A DNA stretch of 64,000 nucleotides from Oscillatoria sp. CS-180 (lineage in GTDB: Bacteria > Cyanobacteriota > Cyanobacteriia > Phormidesmidales > Phormidesmidaceae), in assembly GCF_028330965.1 (NCBI RefSeq), contig NZ_JAQMUB010000083.1, forward strand, positions 62,001-126,000, read 5' to 3'. Made by a program: the position numbers and the translations under genes. Positions within the stretch are counted from its first letter, which is position 1. The number at the start of each line of letters is the position of its first letter. Positions 1 through 8,119 of this stretch are shown one piece after another. The notes below the pieces were generated by a model that was given only the letters and a program-made list of their open reading frames with translations, made no database searches and was not told the origin of the DNA.

Positions 1-369
1 TTTGAGGGATTCGACGGTACGGCGATAGTGATACCAGCGTTCACCATAATGAAAAAACTCTTCGACGGCGGCGCTCACCGCCACCACTGCACTCAGTCCA
101 ATGGTGACGTATTCTTTGACTTTGTCGGCTCTCTCATTTCCGGTACTAACGCCGATCAAGACAGGGACAATCACCCCCAGAACGATGGCTGTAAGTCTGA
201 GGCGGTAATGGCGATCGCGACAGTGATTCGCCTTTTTCTCCATCCACAGCACCTGATCCAGCCAGCGGGATCCCAAGAATTTTCTTTGCACATCGGTCAG
301 TTCTAGCTGGCTGAAAAGGTCTTGAAAGTCTTCTTTCAGAAATTCAGCATACGGATCTGTTTTAGCCAT
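1..369 (-). CDS. DUF4231 domain-containing membrane protein (3' part outside window)
   Basis: The reading frame is open from an ATG at 369 (preceded by GGGAGA on the minus strand) to the window edge, giving the first 123 residues. The segment FLGSRWLDQVLWMEKKA followed by two hydrophobic stretches (about residues 61-75 and 88-100) matches the DUF4231 family, small membrane proteins related to the SLATT group that are common in cyanobacteria. Members are predicted to sit in the membrane with soluble helical ends; their function is unknown, and some SLATT relatives are proposed to be pore-forming effectors. The family call rests on my recognition of the motif; the C-terminus is not seen. Confidence 0.75.
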   Translation of the reverse strand, partial: MAKTDPYAEFLKEDFQDLFSQLELTDVQRKFLGSRWLDQVLWMEKKANHCRDRHYRLRLTAIVLGVIVPVLIGVSTGNERADKVKEYVTIGLSAVVAVSAAVEEFFHYGERWYHYRRTVESLK

Positions 370-394
370 TGGTCTCCCTAAGTTGCTCTGACAA

Positions 395-450
395 TACAGT
401 CTTGACCATGTAGGCTTATGCACCCGACAGCCTGCGGATGCTCAGCAATA
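395..450 (-). repeat. fragment of the 104-bp dispersed element
   Basis: About 56 bp matching, without gaps, one end of the 104-bp element seen in full at 4612, 42438 and 52389. The shared block TAGGCTTxTGCAC and the following ACAGC/TCAGC positions align in register. It is diverged and only half of the element remains. It lies just upstream of the DUF4231 gene, in its promoter region. Confidence 0.5.
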
Positions 451-584
451 CCTTTTTTAACTGGGATCCCAGAATTCGATTCTCTTTATGGAAAATTATT
501 CACGTTTGCATCCCAAAAACCAACCATCGCAAAACATACCCGTAGGCTATTTTTTGCGCAGCAATGCACCCCTTTCCCCATCAT

Positions 585-1817
585 TCAGTCCTTTGCCATT
601 GCCTGTCCCGCCAGCCAACCCGTTGTCCAAGCACTTTGGAAATTAAAGCCCCCAGTCACACCATCAATATCCAAAATCTCCCCAGCAAAAAACAAACCTG
701 AACAGCGACGACTCGCCATCGTCTTGAAATCAACCTCCGAAAGCTTCACGCCGCCGCAGGTCACAAATTCATCTTTGAAAGCACTTTTCCCCTGAATTGC
801 AAACGTGGTGCGATGAGTCCGTTCCACCAGTTGATTCAAAGCTTTCTTGGATAGATTTGCCCAGGTCACTGTTTCATCCAAGCCCGTTTGCTCAACCCAA
901 TAGCGCCAGAGTCGTTTCGGCAATTGAAATGGACAGTAGTTCGCGATCGCCCGCTTAGGCACCTCATCCTTAGCTCTTACCAGTACTTGTCGCACCGCTT
1001 CAAAACTCAAGGCAGGTAGCCAATTCACCTGCAACGTTCCCTGATATCGAGTTGTGTGCAGTATCCGTGCCCCCCATGCCGATAGCTTCAGGACAGCTGG
1101 TCCACTCAGACCCCAATGGGTAATCAACAGCGGACCTGACTGGGCCAACGGTTTCGCATCAGGCACAGTGAGTTTCAGCGCAACTGGATCAACCGAAACG
1201 CCCGCCAGCTGGCGCAAGGCTTTGTCAGGCACATTAAACGTGAATAGCGAAGGAACAGCCGATTCGATCGTATGCCCCAAGGACTGAGCAATGCGATGTC
1301 CTTGAGGGCTGCTGCCCGTTGCCAGCAGCAGGCGATCGCACTCCAAAACCTCTCGCGATCGCAAGTTCACCGCAAATCCCGTTGCGGTGCGCTCCACTCC
1401 AGTGACCGCCGTTTTGGTCCGCACCGCGACGCCAACCCGCCGCGTCTCGCCCATCAAACAGTCGATAATGGTTTCCGAATCATCCGTTGTGGGGAACATG
1501 CGGCCATCTGTTTCCGTTTTGAGACGCACGCCCCGACGTTTGTACCAAGCAATGGTGTCTTGGGGCTGAAAACGAGTGAAGGCTCCCCGCAAAGCTTTGC
1601 CCCCGCGAGGATAGTGCTGCACCAGTTCAGCCGGATCAAAACAGTGGTGGGTTACGTTGCAGCGTCCGCCACCCGAAATGCGAACTTTCCCTAGTGGCTC
1701 TGCCGCTGCTTCTAGCAGAGTAATTTGAGCATCAGGAGCCACTTCAGCACAGGCGATCGCCCCAAAAAATCCCGCCGCCCCGCCGCCAATCACAATGACT
1801 TGCAACCGATCCACCAT
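585..1817 (-). CDS. NAD(P)/FAD-dependent oxidoreductase, HI0933/BaiN family
   Basis: A 410-residue flavoprotein. The N-terminal Rossmann fingerprint VIGGGAAGFFGA (residues 9-20) binds FAD; GKVRISGGGRCN (about 43-54) and the C-terminal GEILDIDGVTGGFNFQSAW are the signatures of the HI0933-like family. Relatives are reductases of uncertain substrate; the gut bacterial member BaiN acts on bile acids, which is not expected here. The codons GTG-ATG-GTG stand in a row at the start; I chose the ATG at 1817. The gene is divergent from msrA, with a short shared promoter region of about 75 bp. Product family is sure, reaction is not. Confidence 0.9.
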   Translation of the reverse strand: MVDRLQVIVIGGGAAGFFGAIACAEVAPDAQITLLEAAAEPLGKVRISGGGRCNVTHHCFDPAELVQHYPRGGKALRGAFTRFQPQDTIAWYKRRGVRLKTETDGRMFPTTDDSETIIDCLMGETRRVGVAVRTKTAVTGVERTATGFAVNLRSREVLECDRLLLATGSSPQGHRIAQSLGHTIESAVPSLFTFNVPDKALRQLAGVSVDPVALKLTVPDAKPLAQSGPLLITHWGLSGPAVLKLSAWGARILHTTRYQGTLQVNWLPALSFEAVRQVLVRAKDEVPKRAIANYCPFQLPKRLWRYWVEQTGLDETVTWANLSKKALNQLVERTHRTTFAIQGKSAFKDEFVTCGGVKLSEVDFKTMASRRCSGLFFAGEILDIDGVTGGFNFQSAWTTGWLAGQAMAKD

Positions 1818-1892
1818 CACTCATTCACCATTTCGTTAAGAAATATGTCATGGTTTTAAAGGAAACGTATTGTTATTCCTTGCATTCCCACC

Positions 1893-2510
1893 ATGACTCG
1901 CCGCTGGTTTAGCTTACTCCTTGTTCTTTTCACTTACTTTAGTAGCGCAACTCCTGCGATCTCTGCGCCGCATAGCCCGACTGCTACTGCTGTCTTTGCT
2001 GGGGGCTGCTTCTGGTGTATGGAAAAGCCTTTTGATGAAGTCCCCGGCGTTCTTGATACCACCTCTGGCTATACCGGAGGCACGGTCGAAAATCCCAACT
2101 ATTACCAGGTTTCCGCAGGCGGCACTGGGCATGTCGAGTCGGTTCAAGTGACCTACGATCCAACTCAGGTGAGTTACGAAACGTTACTCGATGTCTTCTG
2201 GCACAACGTTGACCCCGTAGACAATAAAGGCCAGTTCTGCGACAAGGGCAGCCAGTATCGCTCCGCTATCTTTTATGGTAATGACCAGGAACGAGAGACT
2301 GCGATCGCGTCTAAATCCTCCCTAGAGAAGTCTCAAAAAATAGAGCAATCTATCGCAACGGACATCCTACCCACCTCAACCTTCTACCCTGCTGAAGACT
2401 ACCATCAAAACTATTACCAAACCCACCCGGTTCGCTATCGCGTCTATCGCTTTGGCTGCGGACGCGACCAGCGCTTAGCCGAAGTCTGGGGCGATGAAGC
2501 AGGGCATTGA
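1893..2510 (+). CDS. msrA: peptide-methionine (S)-S-oxide reductase MsrA, probably exported
   Basis: Reduces methionine-S-sulfoxide in oxidised proteins back to methionine. The catalytic motif GCFWC gives nucleophile Cys39, and the core continues through DEVPGV, SGYTGG and GHVESVQV as in MsrA. The C-terminal FGCGRD contains a likely resolving cysteine. The 205-residue product begins with an arginine pair, a hydrophobic stretch and an AxA-type site near residue 25, so a signal peptide is likely and the enzyme may work in the periplasm or thylakoid lumen rather than the cytosol. The gene stands alone, divergent from the flavoprotein. Confidence 0.93.
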   Translation: MTRRWFSLLLVLFTYFSSATPAISAPHSPTATAVFAGGCFWCMEKPFDEVPGVLDTTSGYTGGTVENPNYYQVSAGGTGHVESVQVTYDPTQVSYETLLDVFWHNVDPVDNKGQFCDKGSQYRSAIFYGNDQERETAIASKSSLEKSQKIEQSIATDILPTSTFYPAEDYHQNYYQTHPVRYRVYRFGCGRDQRLAEVWGDEAGH

Positions 2511-2702
2511 TAGATCCTGGTGCTAAGTCTCCTTTTTGTGCATTCCAGCAAAGAGGCTAAGGTGGCATAGAAAGATAAATGGGCGAGAATGATGAGTGCC
2601 GGCCTGTCAACCAGTGTCAGGAATATCTGAACTCTGACAACTTCAAGGTTGAAGCCGCAGCACAAATCATCCTAGTTCTCGTCGAAAGGGAAGTTTATAC
2701 GT

Positions 2703-2918
2703 ATGATTGCAAATACTCAATTGATTGAGACTCTGGTGAAAGTCATTCGTTCCCTGCCTGAAGAAGAGCGACGTTTGCTAGAAGAAAAGTTGCTGGAAGG
2801 AGATGGTTATCCTACTTCGTTGGAAATTATGCAACTGGCAGAACATGGCGAGGCATTCAGGTTTCTAGAGGAGGAGCCTGACATTTACACCTCGGATGAT
2901 GGAGAACCTGTGACGTGA
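2703..2918 (+). CDS. putative antitoxin of a PemK/MazF-type pair
   Basis: A 71-residue acidic protein with an N-terminal helix (ETLVKVIRSLPEEERRLLEEKL) and a short acidic C-terminal tail. I recognise no named DNA-binding fold. Its role is inferred from position: its TGA overlaps the GTG start of the downstream toxin-like gene by four bases, the usual antitoxin-toxin arrangement. Such small helical proteins precede PemK/MazF toxins in many cyanobacteria. The ATG at 2703 is the only good start. Confidence 0.65.
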   Translation: MIANTQLIETLVKVIRSLPEEERRLLEEKLLEGDGYPTSLEIMQLAEHGEAFRFLEEEPDIYTSDDGEPVT

Positions 2919-3259
2919 GTCTCAAGCGCTTTGATGTCGTCTTAGTCCCCTTTCCCTTTACAGACCTAAGCCACGCTAAACTCCGTCCTGCAGTTGTCCT
3001 ATACATTCGGACTCAAACAGATGACATCACCCTCTGTTTTATTTCATCTCGCCATCTTGACGTATTGGAGTCTGACGAAATTCTGATTTTGGGCCAGCAT
3101 CCTGACTACCCCGCAACAGGTCTGAAATTAGCGTCCAAGATTCGCGTCTCTAAATTGCTGACTGTTTCCGAAAGTACCGTGCAACGTCGGCTGGGCTATC
3201 TGGGAGATTCTTTAAAAATGGATTTACAATCGCGGCTTCGCGAAATTTTTGAACTGTAA
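2915..3259 (+). CDS. PemK/MazF family endoribonuclease toxin
   Basis: A 114-residue protein starting with GTG inside the antitoxin stop region (GTGA overlap). The opening FDVVLVPFPFTDLSHAKLRPAVVL is the classic PemK/MazF beta-barrel start, with the RPAVVL strand, and IRVSKLLTV matches the later conserved strand. Members cut mRNA at short sequences and are held in check by the partner antitoxin. The sequence looks full length. The cut site cannot be predicted from the sequence. Together with the preceding gene it forms one transcription unit, likely self-repressed by the complex. Confidence 0.87.
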   Translation: MSLKRFDVVLVPFPFTDLSHAKLRPAVVLYIRTQTDDITLCFISSRHLDVLESDEILILGQHPDYPATGLKLASKIRVSKLLTVSESTVQRRLGYLGDSLKMDLQSRLREIFEL

Positions 3260-3551
3260 ACCTACAATCTCTGCACTCATACTTTGTGAGGCATAGCCAT
3301 CGGCAAAGTTCAAGCCTAATTATTCGAAATTTCTCACTGGCGTCCTTGATTGAGAGGGAATACAGTGAAGGCAACTTTTCTGGCTACATCCCGGCTGTCC
3401 CTGTGCCAAACTCTACCAATTCTCAACGCAACGTGCCAATTCAGAAACCTATTCAACTGCAAGATCTGAGTTCAAGATTCCAGTATTGTGTTGACGGCTA
3501 TAGTATTGCGAGCATGTCTCGTGCTTGTGTTCTTCATCCAAGTAGCCACCC

Positions 3552-4499
3552 ATGATTCAGCCTCTCTCGCTCAAGATGGTCAAAGCGGCCCGATCGCGGA
3601 TTTCAGGCCATGTTCGGAGAACGCCACTATTGCAGGCGATCGCGCTCAAACAGCCCATCCCAGGGTGCGATCATCTATGGTTGAAGCTGGATTGCTTGCA
3701 GGTAACGGGTTCTTTTAAGGCCAGGGGTGCTGTCAACAAATTGCTGTCCTTGTCCCCTGAAAAACTGGAGCGAGGCATTGTCACGGCTTCTGGGGGCAAT
3801 CATGGTTTGGCCGTGGCTTATGCTGGATGGATGGCAAACGTGCCTGCTACCATCTACCTACCGCACAATACGCCACCTGCCAAAGCCGACAAGCTCCGAC
3901 AGTGGGGAGCAACGGTCATTATGGAGGGTGCTGTTTGGGACGACGCTAACCGTGCAGCTCTCAGACAGGCAGAGCAAGAGAATCTGGCTTATATTCATCC
4001 CTTTGCGGATCCGTTCGTGATGGCGGGGCAAGGAACCCTTGCTCTAGAAATCTTAGAAGACTTACCTGAAGTTGATACGCTAGTTGTCGCCATTGGAGGC
4101 GGTGGACTTATCAGCGGGATCAGCTTCGCAGCAAAAGCACTACGTCCCTATCTCAGCGTCATTGGCGTTGAAGCTGTAGGCGCACCGACCCTCCACGACA
4201 GCCTCAAAGCTGGAAAGATTATTGAGTTGGCCAGTGTCAACACAAAAGCTAACACTCTTGCTCCTCGACAAACCGAGGCCGTCAACTTCGACATTATTCA
4301 AAACTGCGTCAACGATGTTGTGTTAGTCACCGATGAACAAATGCAAACAGCAGCCCGCTGGCTTTGGTTTGAGTGTGGTATTGCAGCTGAACTCAGTGGT
4401 GCTGCTGCGATCGCAGCCCTGCAATCAGGACTCTACCAACCTGCCGATAACGAAACCGTCTGCGCCCTCATTTGTGGCTCAGGTACCGACGGCGTCTAA
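3552..4499 (+). CDS. PLP-dependent threonine/serine dehydratase family protein
   Basis: A 315-residue fold-type II PLP enzyme. TGSFKARGA carries the PLP lysine (Lys56), SGGNHG binds the cofactor phosphate region, and the glycine loop GGGGLISG follows at about 182-189. This layout is that of catabolic threonine/serine dehydratases, which deaminate threonine or serine to 2-oxo acids. The C-terminal ACT regulatory domain of biosynthetic IlvA is absent, so this is the short form. Related families such as serine racemase or phenylserine dehydratase cannot be excluded. The ATG at 3552 is used. It stands alone after the toxin-antitoxin pair, 290 bp downstream. Confidence 0.88.
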   Translation: MIQPLSLKMVKAARSRISGHVRRTPLLQAIALKQPIPGCDHLWLKLDCLQVTGSFKARGAVNKLLSLSPEKLERGIVTASGGNHGLAVAYAGWMANVPATIYLPHNTPPAKADKLRQWGATVIMEGAVWDDANRAALRQAEQENLAYIHPFADPFVMAGQGTLALEILEDLPEVDTLVVAIGGGGLISGISFAAKALRPYLSVIGVEAVGAPTLHDSLKAGKIIELASVNTKANTLAPRQTEAVNFDIIQNCVNDVVLVTDEQMQTAARWLWFECGIAAELSGAAAIAALQSGLYQPADNETVCALICGSGTDGV

Positions 4500-4611
4500 A
4501 CCTACACCTTTGTCACAGCAGGTTTCTCCAGGAATTATTACCACTAACTCACTCATGAGGACGGGTTTCTAGATAAGCTCTCTCAGTCCATCCTCAAAAA
4601 CCCGCCCTGGA

Positions 4612-4715
4612 TATAGCCGTCGCCAGTTCCGTTAGGACAAGACGGCGAGCCATCTGGCTATGGGCTAAAGACTTGAATGCTATTCAGTGCATAAGCCTAG
4701 ATGGCCAAAGCTAGC
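4612..4715 (+). repeat. 104-bp dispersed MITE-like element, copy 1
   Basis: Full copy of a 104-bp element also present at 42438-42541 and 52389-52492 on the other strand. It starts TATAGCCGTCGCCA and its other end read in reverse is similar (TIR, imperfect). By hand count it differs from the 42438 copy at 17 of 104 positions, with no gaps. It lies between two convergent genes, where an insertion does no harm. No coding potential is visible. Confidence 0.85.
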
Positions 4716-4728
4716 CTAACTATTCGCT

Positions 4729-5283
4729 CTATCCGATTCTTAGAAGCTCAACATCGAACAACAGCGTTGCGTTTGGTGGAATCACACCACCTGCACCCCG
4801 AGCGCCATAGCCCAACTCGGGAGGAATGATGAGCTTACGCTGTCCGCCAACCCGCATCGTAGCCACACCTTCATCCCAGCCTTTGATCACCTGACCTACG
4901 CCAATCGTGAATGAAAACGGGCGGTTGCGATCGCGAGAACTATCAAACTTCGTTCCATCCTCCAGAGTTCCGGTGTAATGGACGGTCACTCGCTGACCAG
5001 CCTGAGGCATCGCTCCAGTTCCTTCCACAATGTCCTCATACTGCAATCCAGAATCTGTCGTCACAAGTGTGTCCTCGGTAGTTGTCTCTTCGTCCGTCGC
5101 CGTTTCTTCCTCATCCATCAAATCTTCAGCAGCCTGAGCAATTTGCACTGTTTCAGTTTCAGCTACCTCTGGGTCAGACAAATTAGCCGCGATCGCCCCG
5201 TCCTGTCCTCCAGTAAACTGAGCGACTACCAAAACGAGACAAAAAACGACCAATACAGCCAAGCTGATTAAGATATCGCGCAT
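4729..5283 (-). CDS. FKBP-type peptidyl-prolyl cis-trans isomerase, membrane-anchored or exported
   Basis: Speeds proline isomerisation during protein folding. The C-terminal ~110 residues form a complete FKBP domain: [33 protein letters not shown] and [19 protein letters not shown] are all present. The N-terminus has one hydrophobic segment ([18 protein letters not shown]) followed by a Glu/Thr-rich linker, so the domain is probably outside the cytoplasm, in periplasm or lumen. I chose the ATG at 5283 because GGGGGAAA lies just upstream; this gives 184 residues. Cyanobacterial homologues have the same TM-linker-FKBP layout. Confidence 0.93.
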   Translation of the reverse strand: MRDILISLAVLVVFCLVLVVAQFTGGQDGAIAANLSDPEVAETETVQIAQAAEDLMDEEETATDEETTTEDTLVTTDSGLQYEDIVEGTGAMPQAGQRVTVHYTGTLEDGTKFDSSRDRNRPFSFTIGVGQVIKGWDEGVATMRVGGQRKLIIPPELGYGARGAGGVIPPNATLLFDVELLRIG

Positions 5284-5378
5284 GAGATTTCCCCCAACAC
5301 TCTGCACTCAAAATAGGGTTATTAGCCCTTGAACATCCTACGAGATTTGAGGCCCCTCTGCTTCATCCTTGCAGCCGT

Positions 5379-5702
5379 CTAACGCCACAACTTATTCTCT
5401 AGATCCCGCACCTGTCGCTCTAGGCGATCAAGACGACCCCGTAGCTCATCCATCTCAGCCTGTCGGGGGACGCCCAAATCTTGCAAAACGTTCCTAAGTT
5501 GACGCTGAATTTGCTCTTCAAAAGCAGCCGACTCTCCTGAAAACTGCGTCATCACGTCGTCCACAAATCGACTGGCCTGATCGGGATTAATACGGCCTTC
5601 CCTGACCCACTCGTCGCTCACCTGACGTAGCCTTTCCGCCACCAACGATGTCGTGCCAATGCCAATCATAAGGAGTTGACGAAGTAGGTTGTTAGTGTCC
5701 AT
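5379..5702 (-). CDS. phasin-like coiled-coil protein
   Basis: A 107-residue, mostly helical protein. The first half (NLLRQLLMIGIGTTSLVAERLRQ) is amphipathic with a mild hydrophobic patch, and the C-terminus (ELRGRLDRLERQVRDLENKL) is a heptad coiled coil. This resembles the phasin/PHA-granule-associated family found widely in cyanobacteria, though a real tie to polyhydroxyalkanoate granules is not shown here: no phaC/phaE is nearby. The start at 5702 has GGGAGGCAAC just upstream. It is transcribed toward the FKBP gene and might share its transcript. Confidence 0.7.
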   Translation of the reverse strand: MDTNNLLRQLLMIGIGTTSLVAERLRQVSDEWVREGRINPDQASRFVDDVMTQFSGESAAFEEQIQRQLRNVLQDLGVPRQAEMDELRGRLDRLERQVRDLENKLWR

Positions 5703-5915
5703 GTTGCCTCCCGAACGGGTGTTGCTTTCACCCAAAGTACGGCCTTATTGTGACAAAGATTAGACGCAACTCTTTACCTGAACAACCGAACTCTCTATCG
5801 AATTCAGTGTAGATGTAAAGTGTGAAAGCCCTTCAGACAGTACATTAAAGAAAGCTGAGGGTGTAGCGGAAACTACTCCCTCGATCCCAGATTGTTTCAA
5901 TGAAAGCTCAACGTA

Positions 5916-6239
5916 ATGGTTATTGAATGGCTCAAGATGCGAATGCCCGCTGACAAGCGAGAGCGTTACATCCACATCGATGACGAGATTTGGACACCCG
6001 CCCTGCAACAGTATCCTGGATTCATTTCAAAAGAGACTTGGATTGCCCCAGACGATGAGGAAGTGGTGATTTTTGTCATCCGTTGGCGTACCCGCGAAGA
6101 TTGGTTTTCTATTCCAGAAGATGAACTGGCAGTGGTGAGCGATCGCTTCGATGAGGCACTCGGCTTTGGCTACACTATGGAGGAATCAAAGGAGTTTCAA
6201 GTTCGCCGCTTTCCAATCAGCAATAGTGCCTCACGCTAG
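5916..6239 (+). CDS. TIGR03792 family protein
   Basis: A 107-residue soluble protein beginning MVIEWLKMRMPADKRERYI, with the middle DDEIWTPALQQYPGFISKETWI and VIFVIRWRTREDW. These are the conserved blocks of TIGR03792, a small cyanobacterial family with a dimeric alpha/beta-barrel (antibiotic monooxygenase-like) look. The function is unknown. It lies 27 bp upstream of the zinc-ribbon gene and is probably cotranscribed with it. Confidence 0.8.
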   Translation: MVIEWLKMRMPADKRERYIHIDDEIWTPALQQYPGFISKETWIAPDDEEVVIFVIRWRTREDWFSIPEDELAVVSDRFDEALGFGYTMEESKEFQVRRFPISNSASR

Positions 6240-6266
6240 GATGCAGAAAGGTTTTTGGGTAGGAAT

Positions 6267-6629
6267 ATGCCAGTTTGTCCCCGCTGCCAACATCAGGTCA
6301 AAGCTACAGATTTGGTCTGCGGCTATTGCGGCCTACAGCTGAAAGCCCATGGTCATCCCAGCATTGAATTGCATCGAACAACCGGCGGAGACGTTCTTTG
6401 CAAAACCTGTGCTTATGATGCGGATGATACGTGCACCTTTCCGCAACGTCCCTATGCAACGACCTGCACGCTGTATCAATCCATCACAGCGGAGGCAGAA
6501 AGGGCGCAGGGCGAAGTGCGATCGCGCTCCCAAGCTGCTTCTTTTCGCAGCGTTTGGCAACGCTACAAACTTGGAATCATTCTGCTAGCAATCTTTGGCG
6601 TCAGCGTGTTGTTGACTCTGCTGACTTAG
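6267..6629 (+). CDS. zinc-ribbon membrane protein
   Basis: A 120-residue protein. Residues 4-21 form a CxxC-x11-CxxC zinc ribbon (CPRCQ...CGYCG). A second cysteine cluster, CKTCAYDADDTCTFPQRPYATTC, follows at about 49-71. The C-terminus is a single hydrophobic segment (LGIILLAIFGVSVLLTLL), so it is tail-anchored with the ribbons in the cytoplasm. Cyanobacterial homologues are conserved but uncharacterised. I chose the ATG at 6267 after AGGA. Its last 29 bases overlap the convergent 3' end of cbiA. Confidence 0.75.
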   Translation: MPVCPRCQHQVKATDLVCGYCGLQLKAHGHPSIELHRTTGGDVLCKTCAYDADDTCTFPQRPYATTCTLYQSITAEAERAQGEVRSRSQAASFRSVWQRYKLGIILLAIFGVSVLLTLLT

Positions 6630-8016
6630 TCATGAACGAGTGACAAGATTGGGCAAATCGTTTTGGCAATTCTGGATGAACACCCCAATGTAGATGAACG
6701 TATGAGGCATGAATGGAACTATCGCCCCAGCCTTCTGGCATTCGTTGTGAAGACGATATTAGAGATGTTGGATAACCTGTTAGCTGATAAAGGGGTTTTG
6801 CCGCAACTGGGGCGATCGCAGAGCGATGGAACTCATGACCCCAAAATTGTTGACCGAGTTCAACCAGCGGACTACAGCGTTTAACCATCACTCGCCGGTA
6901 TCCTAGCGTGAGTTTTCCCGTCATTGTCGTGCGAGCAGGAATGGCCCCAACCATGGGCCACGGTTGTCGTTCAAAGTCGGTGAGCGCCTGACACAGATAC
7001 ATGAGTCCGCCACATTCCGCATAAGTGGGTAAGCCAGACGCGATATGATGTGCAATCTCCTGCTTCAGCACGGCATTTCGAGAGAGCTGCTCGGCGAACA
7101 TCTCCGGAAAGCCACCCCCCAAGACGAGCCCGTTCAGATCAGGCGGTAAATGCTCGTCTGTCAAAGGACTGAAAGGAATCAGCTCCACATCTAGACGAGT
7201 CAGGGACGCTAGGTTGTCCTCATAGTAGAAATTGAAAGCGCGATCGCGAGCAATACCCACGCGAATTTTGCCAGCCCTTTCGGATCTAGGAACGCTGTCG
7301 TTCATCGTCTCAGGTGCTAACCGTCTATCCTTAAAGCTTGATTGCTCGAATATTGTCTCCAGTGCGACCCAATCAAAGCAACGCTGTCCCAACGCTGCCA
7401 GACGTTGAAATCGCTGGGGTAGATCCGAGAGTTCATCGGTAGGGACCAGGCCCAGATGTCGATCGGGCAGTGTAATTGCATCTTCGCGTCGCAGGACGCC
7501 CAGAATAGGCATATTAATGGACTGCATAGCAACTTTGAGCATAGCGAGGTGGCGATCGCTGCCGACTCGATTCAGCACTACACCGACAATGTTGACGCGG
7601 CGATCAAGGGTAGAGTATCCGTGCACAATTGCCGCCAAGGAGCGAGATAAACGAGCGCAATCCACAACCAATAGGACCGGACAGTGAATGAGGCGGGCAA
7701 CGTGGGCAGTACTGCCGTAGTCTGTTCCGCCTGCCCCATCAAACAATCCCATAACACCTTCTACAACAGCGTAGGAAGTCGTTGCACTGTGGGAGAGAAA
7801 GCATCGCTGGACGTAGCTTTCCGAGGTTAGAACTGGGTCTAAGTTATAGACTGGCTGACCCACAATAGCCCGATGAAACATGGGGTCAATATAATCTGGC
7901 CCAACTTTGAAGGCTTGGACGACTGATCTCTGCGATCGCAACGCTGAAAGAATGGCCATTGTTACGGTTGTCTTACCTGACCCACTGCGATCGCCTGCAA
8001 TAATTAACCCACCCAT
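6601..8016 (-). CDS. cbiA: cobyrinate a,c-diamide synthase CbiA/CobB
   Basis: ATP- and glutamine-dependent amidation of the a and c side chains of cobyrinate in cobalamin synthesis. The N-terminus GLIIAGDRSGSGKTTV is the P-loop of the dethiobiotin-synthetase-like domain, with VEGVMGLFDG further on; the C-terminal half is a class I glutamine amidotransferase with the nucleophile in YAECGGLMYL and the late histidine region SYVHLHWG. The length of 471 residues suits the family. No other cobalamin genes are adjacent. The 3' end overlaps the convergent zinc-ribbon gene by 29 bp. Confidence 0.93.
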   Translation of the reverse strand: MGGLIIAGDRSGSGKTTVTMAILSALRSQRSVVQAFKVGPDYIDPMFHRAIVGQPVYNLDPVLTSESYVQRCFLSHSATTSYAVVEGVMGLFDGAGGTDYGSTAHVARLIHCPVLLVVDCARLSRSLAAIVHGYSTLDRRVNIVGVVLNRVGSDRHLAMLKVAMQSINMPILGVLRREDAITLPDRHLGLVPTDELSDLPQRFQRLAALGQRCFDWVALETIFEQSSFKDRRLAPETMNDSVPRSERAGKIRVGIARDRAFNFYYEDNLASLTRLDVELIPFSPLTDEHLPPDLNGLVLGGGFPEMFAEQLSRNAVLKQEIAHHIASGLPTYAECGGLMYLCQALTDFERQPWPMVGAIPARTTMTGKLTLGYRRVMVKRCSPLVELGQQFWGHEFHRSAIAPVAAKPLYQLTGYPTSLISSSQRMPEGWGDSSIHASYVHLHWGVHPELPKRFAQSCHSFMTKSAESTTR

Positions 8017-8119
8017 GATGTACTTTTGACGGCTGACTATGCTCGATCTGTTCAGCTTACTCTGATTGCTCAGTACGAACAGTGACCCAAAGGGTGTCCC
8101 TTTCTCCCAACATCTGCTA

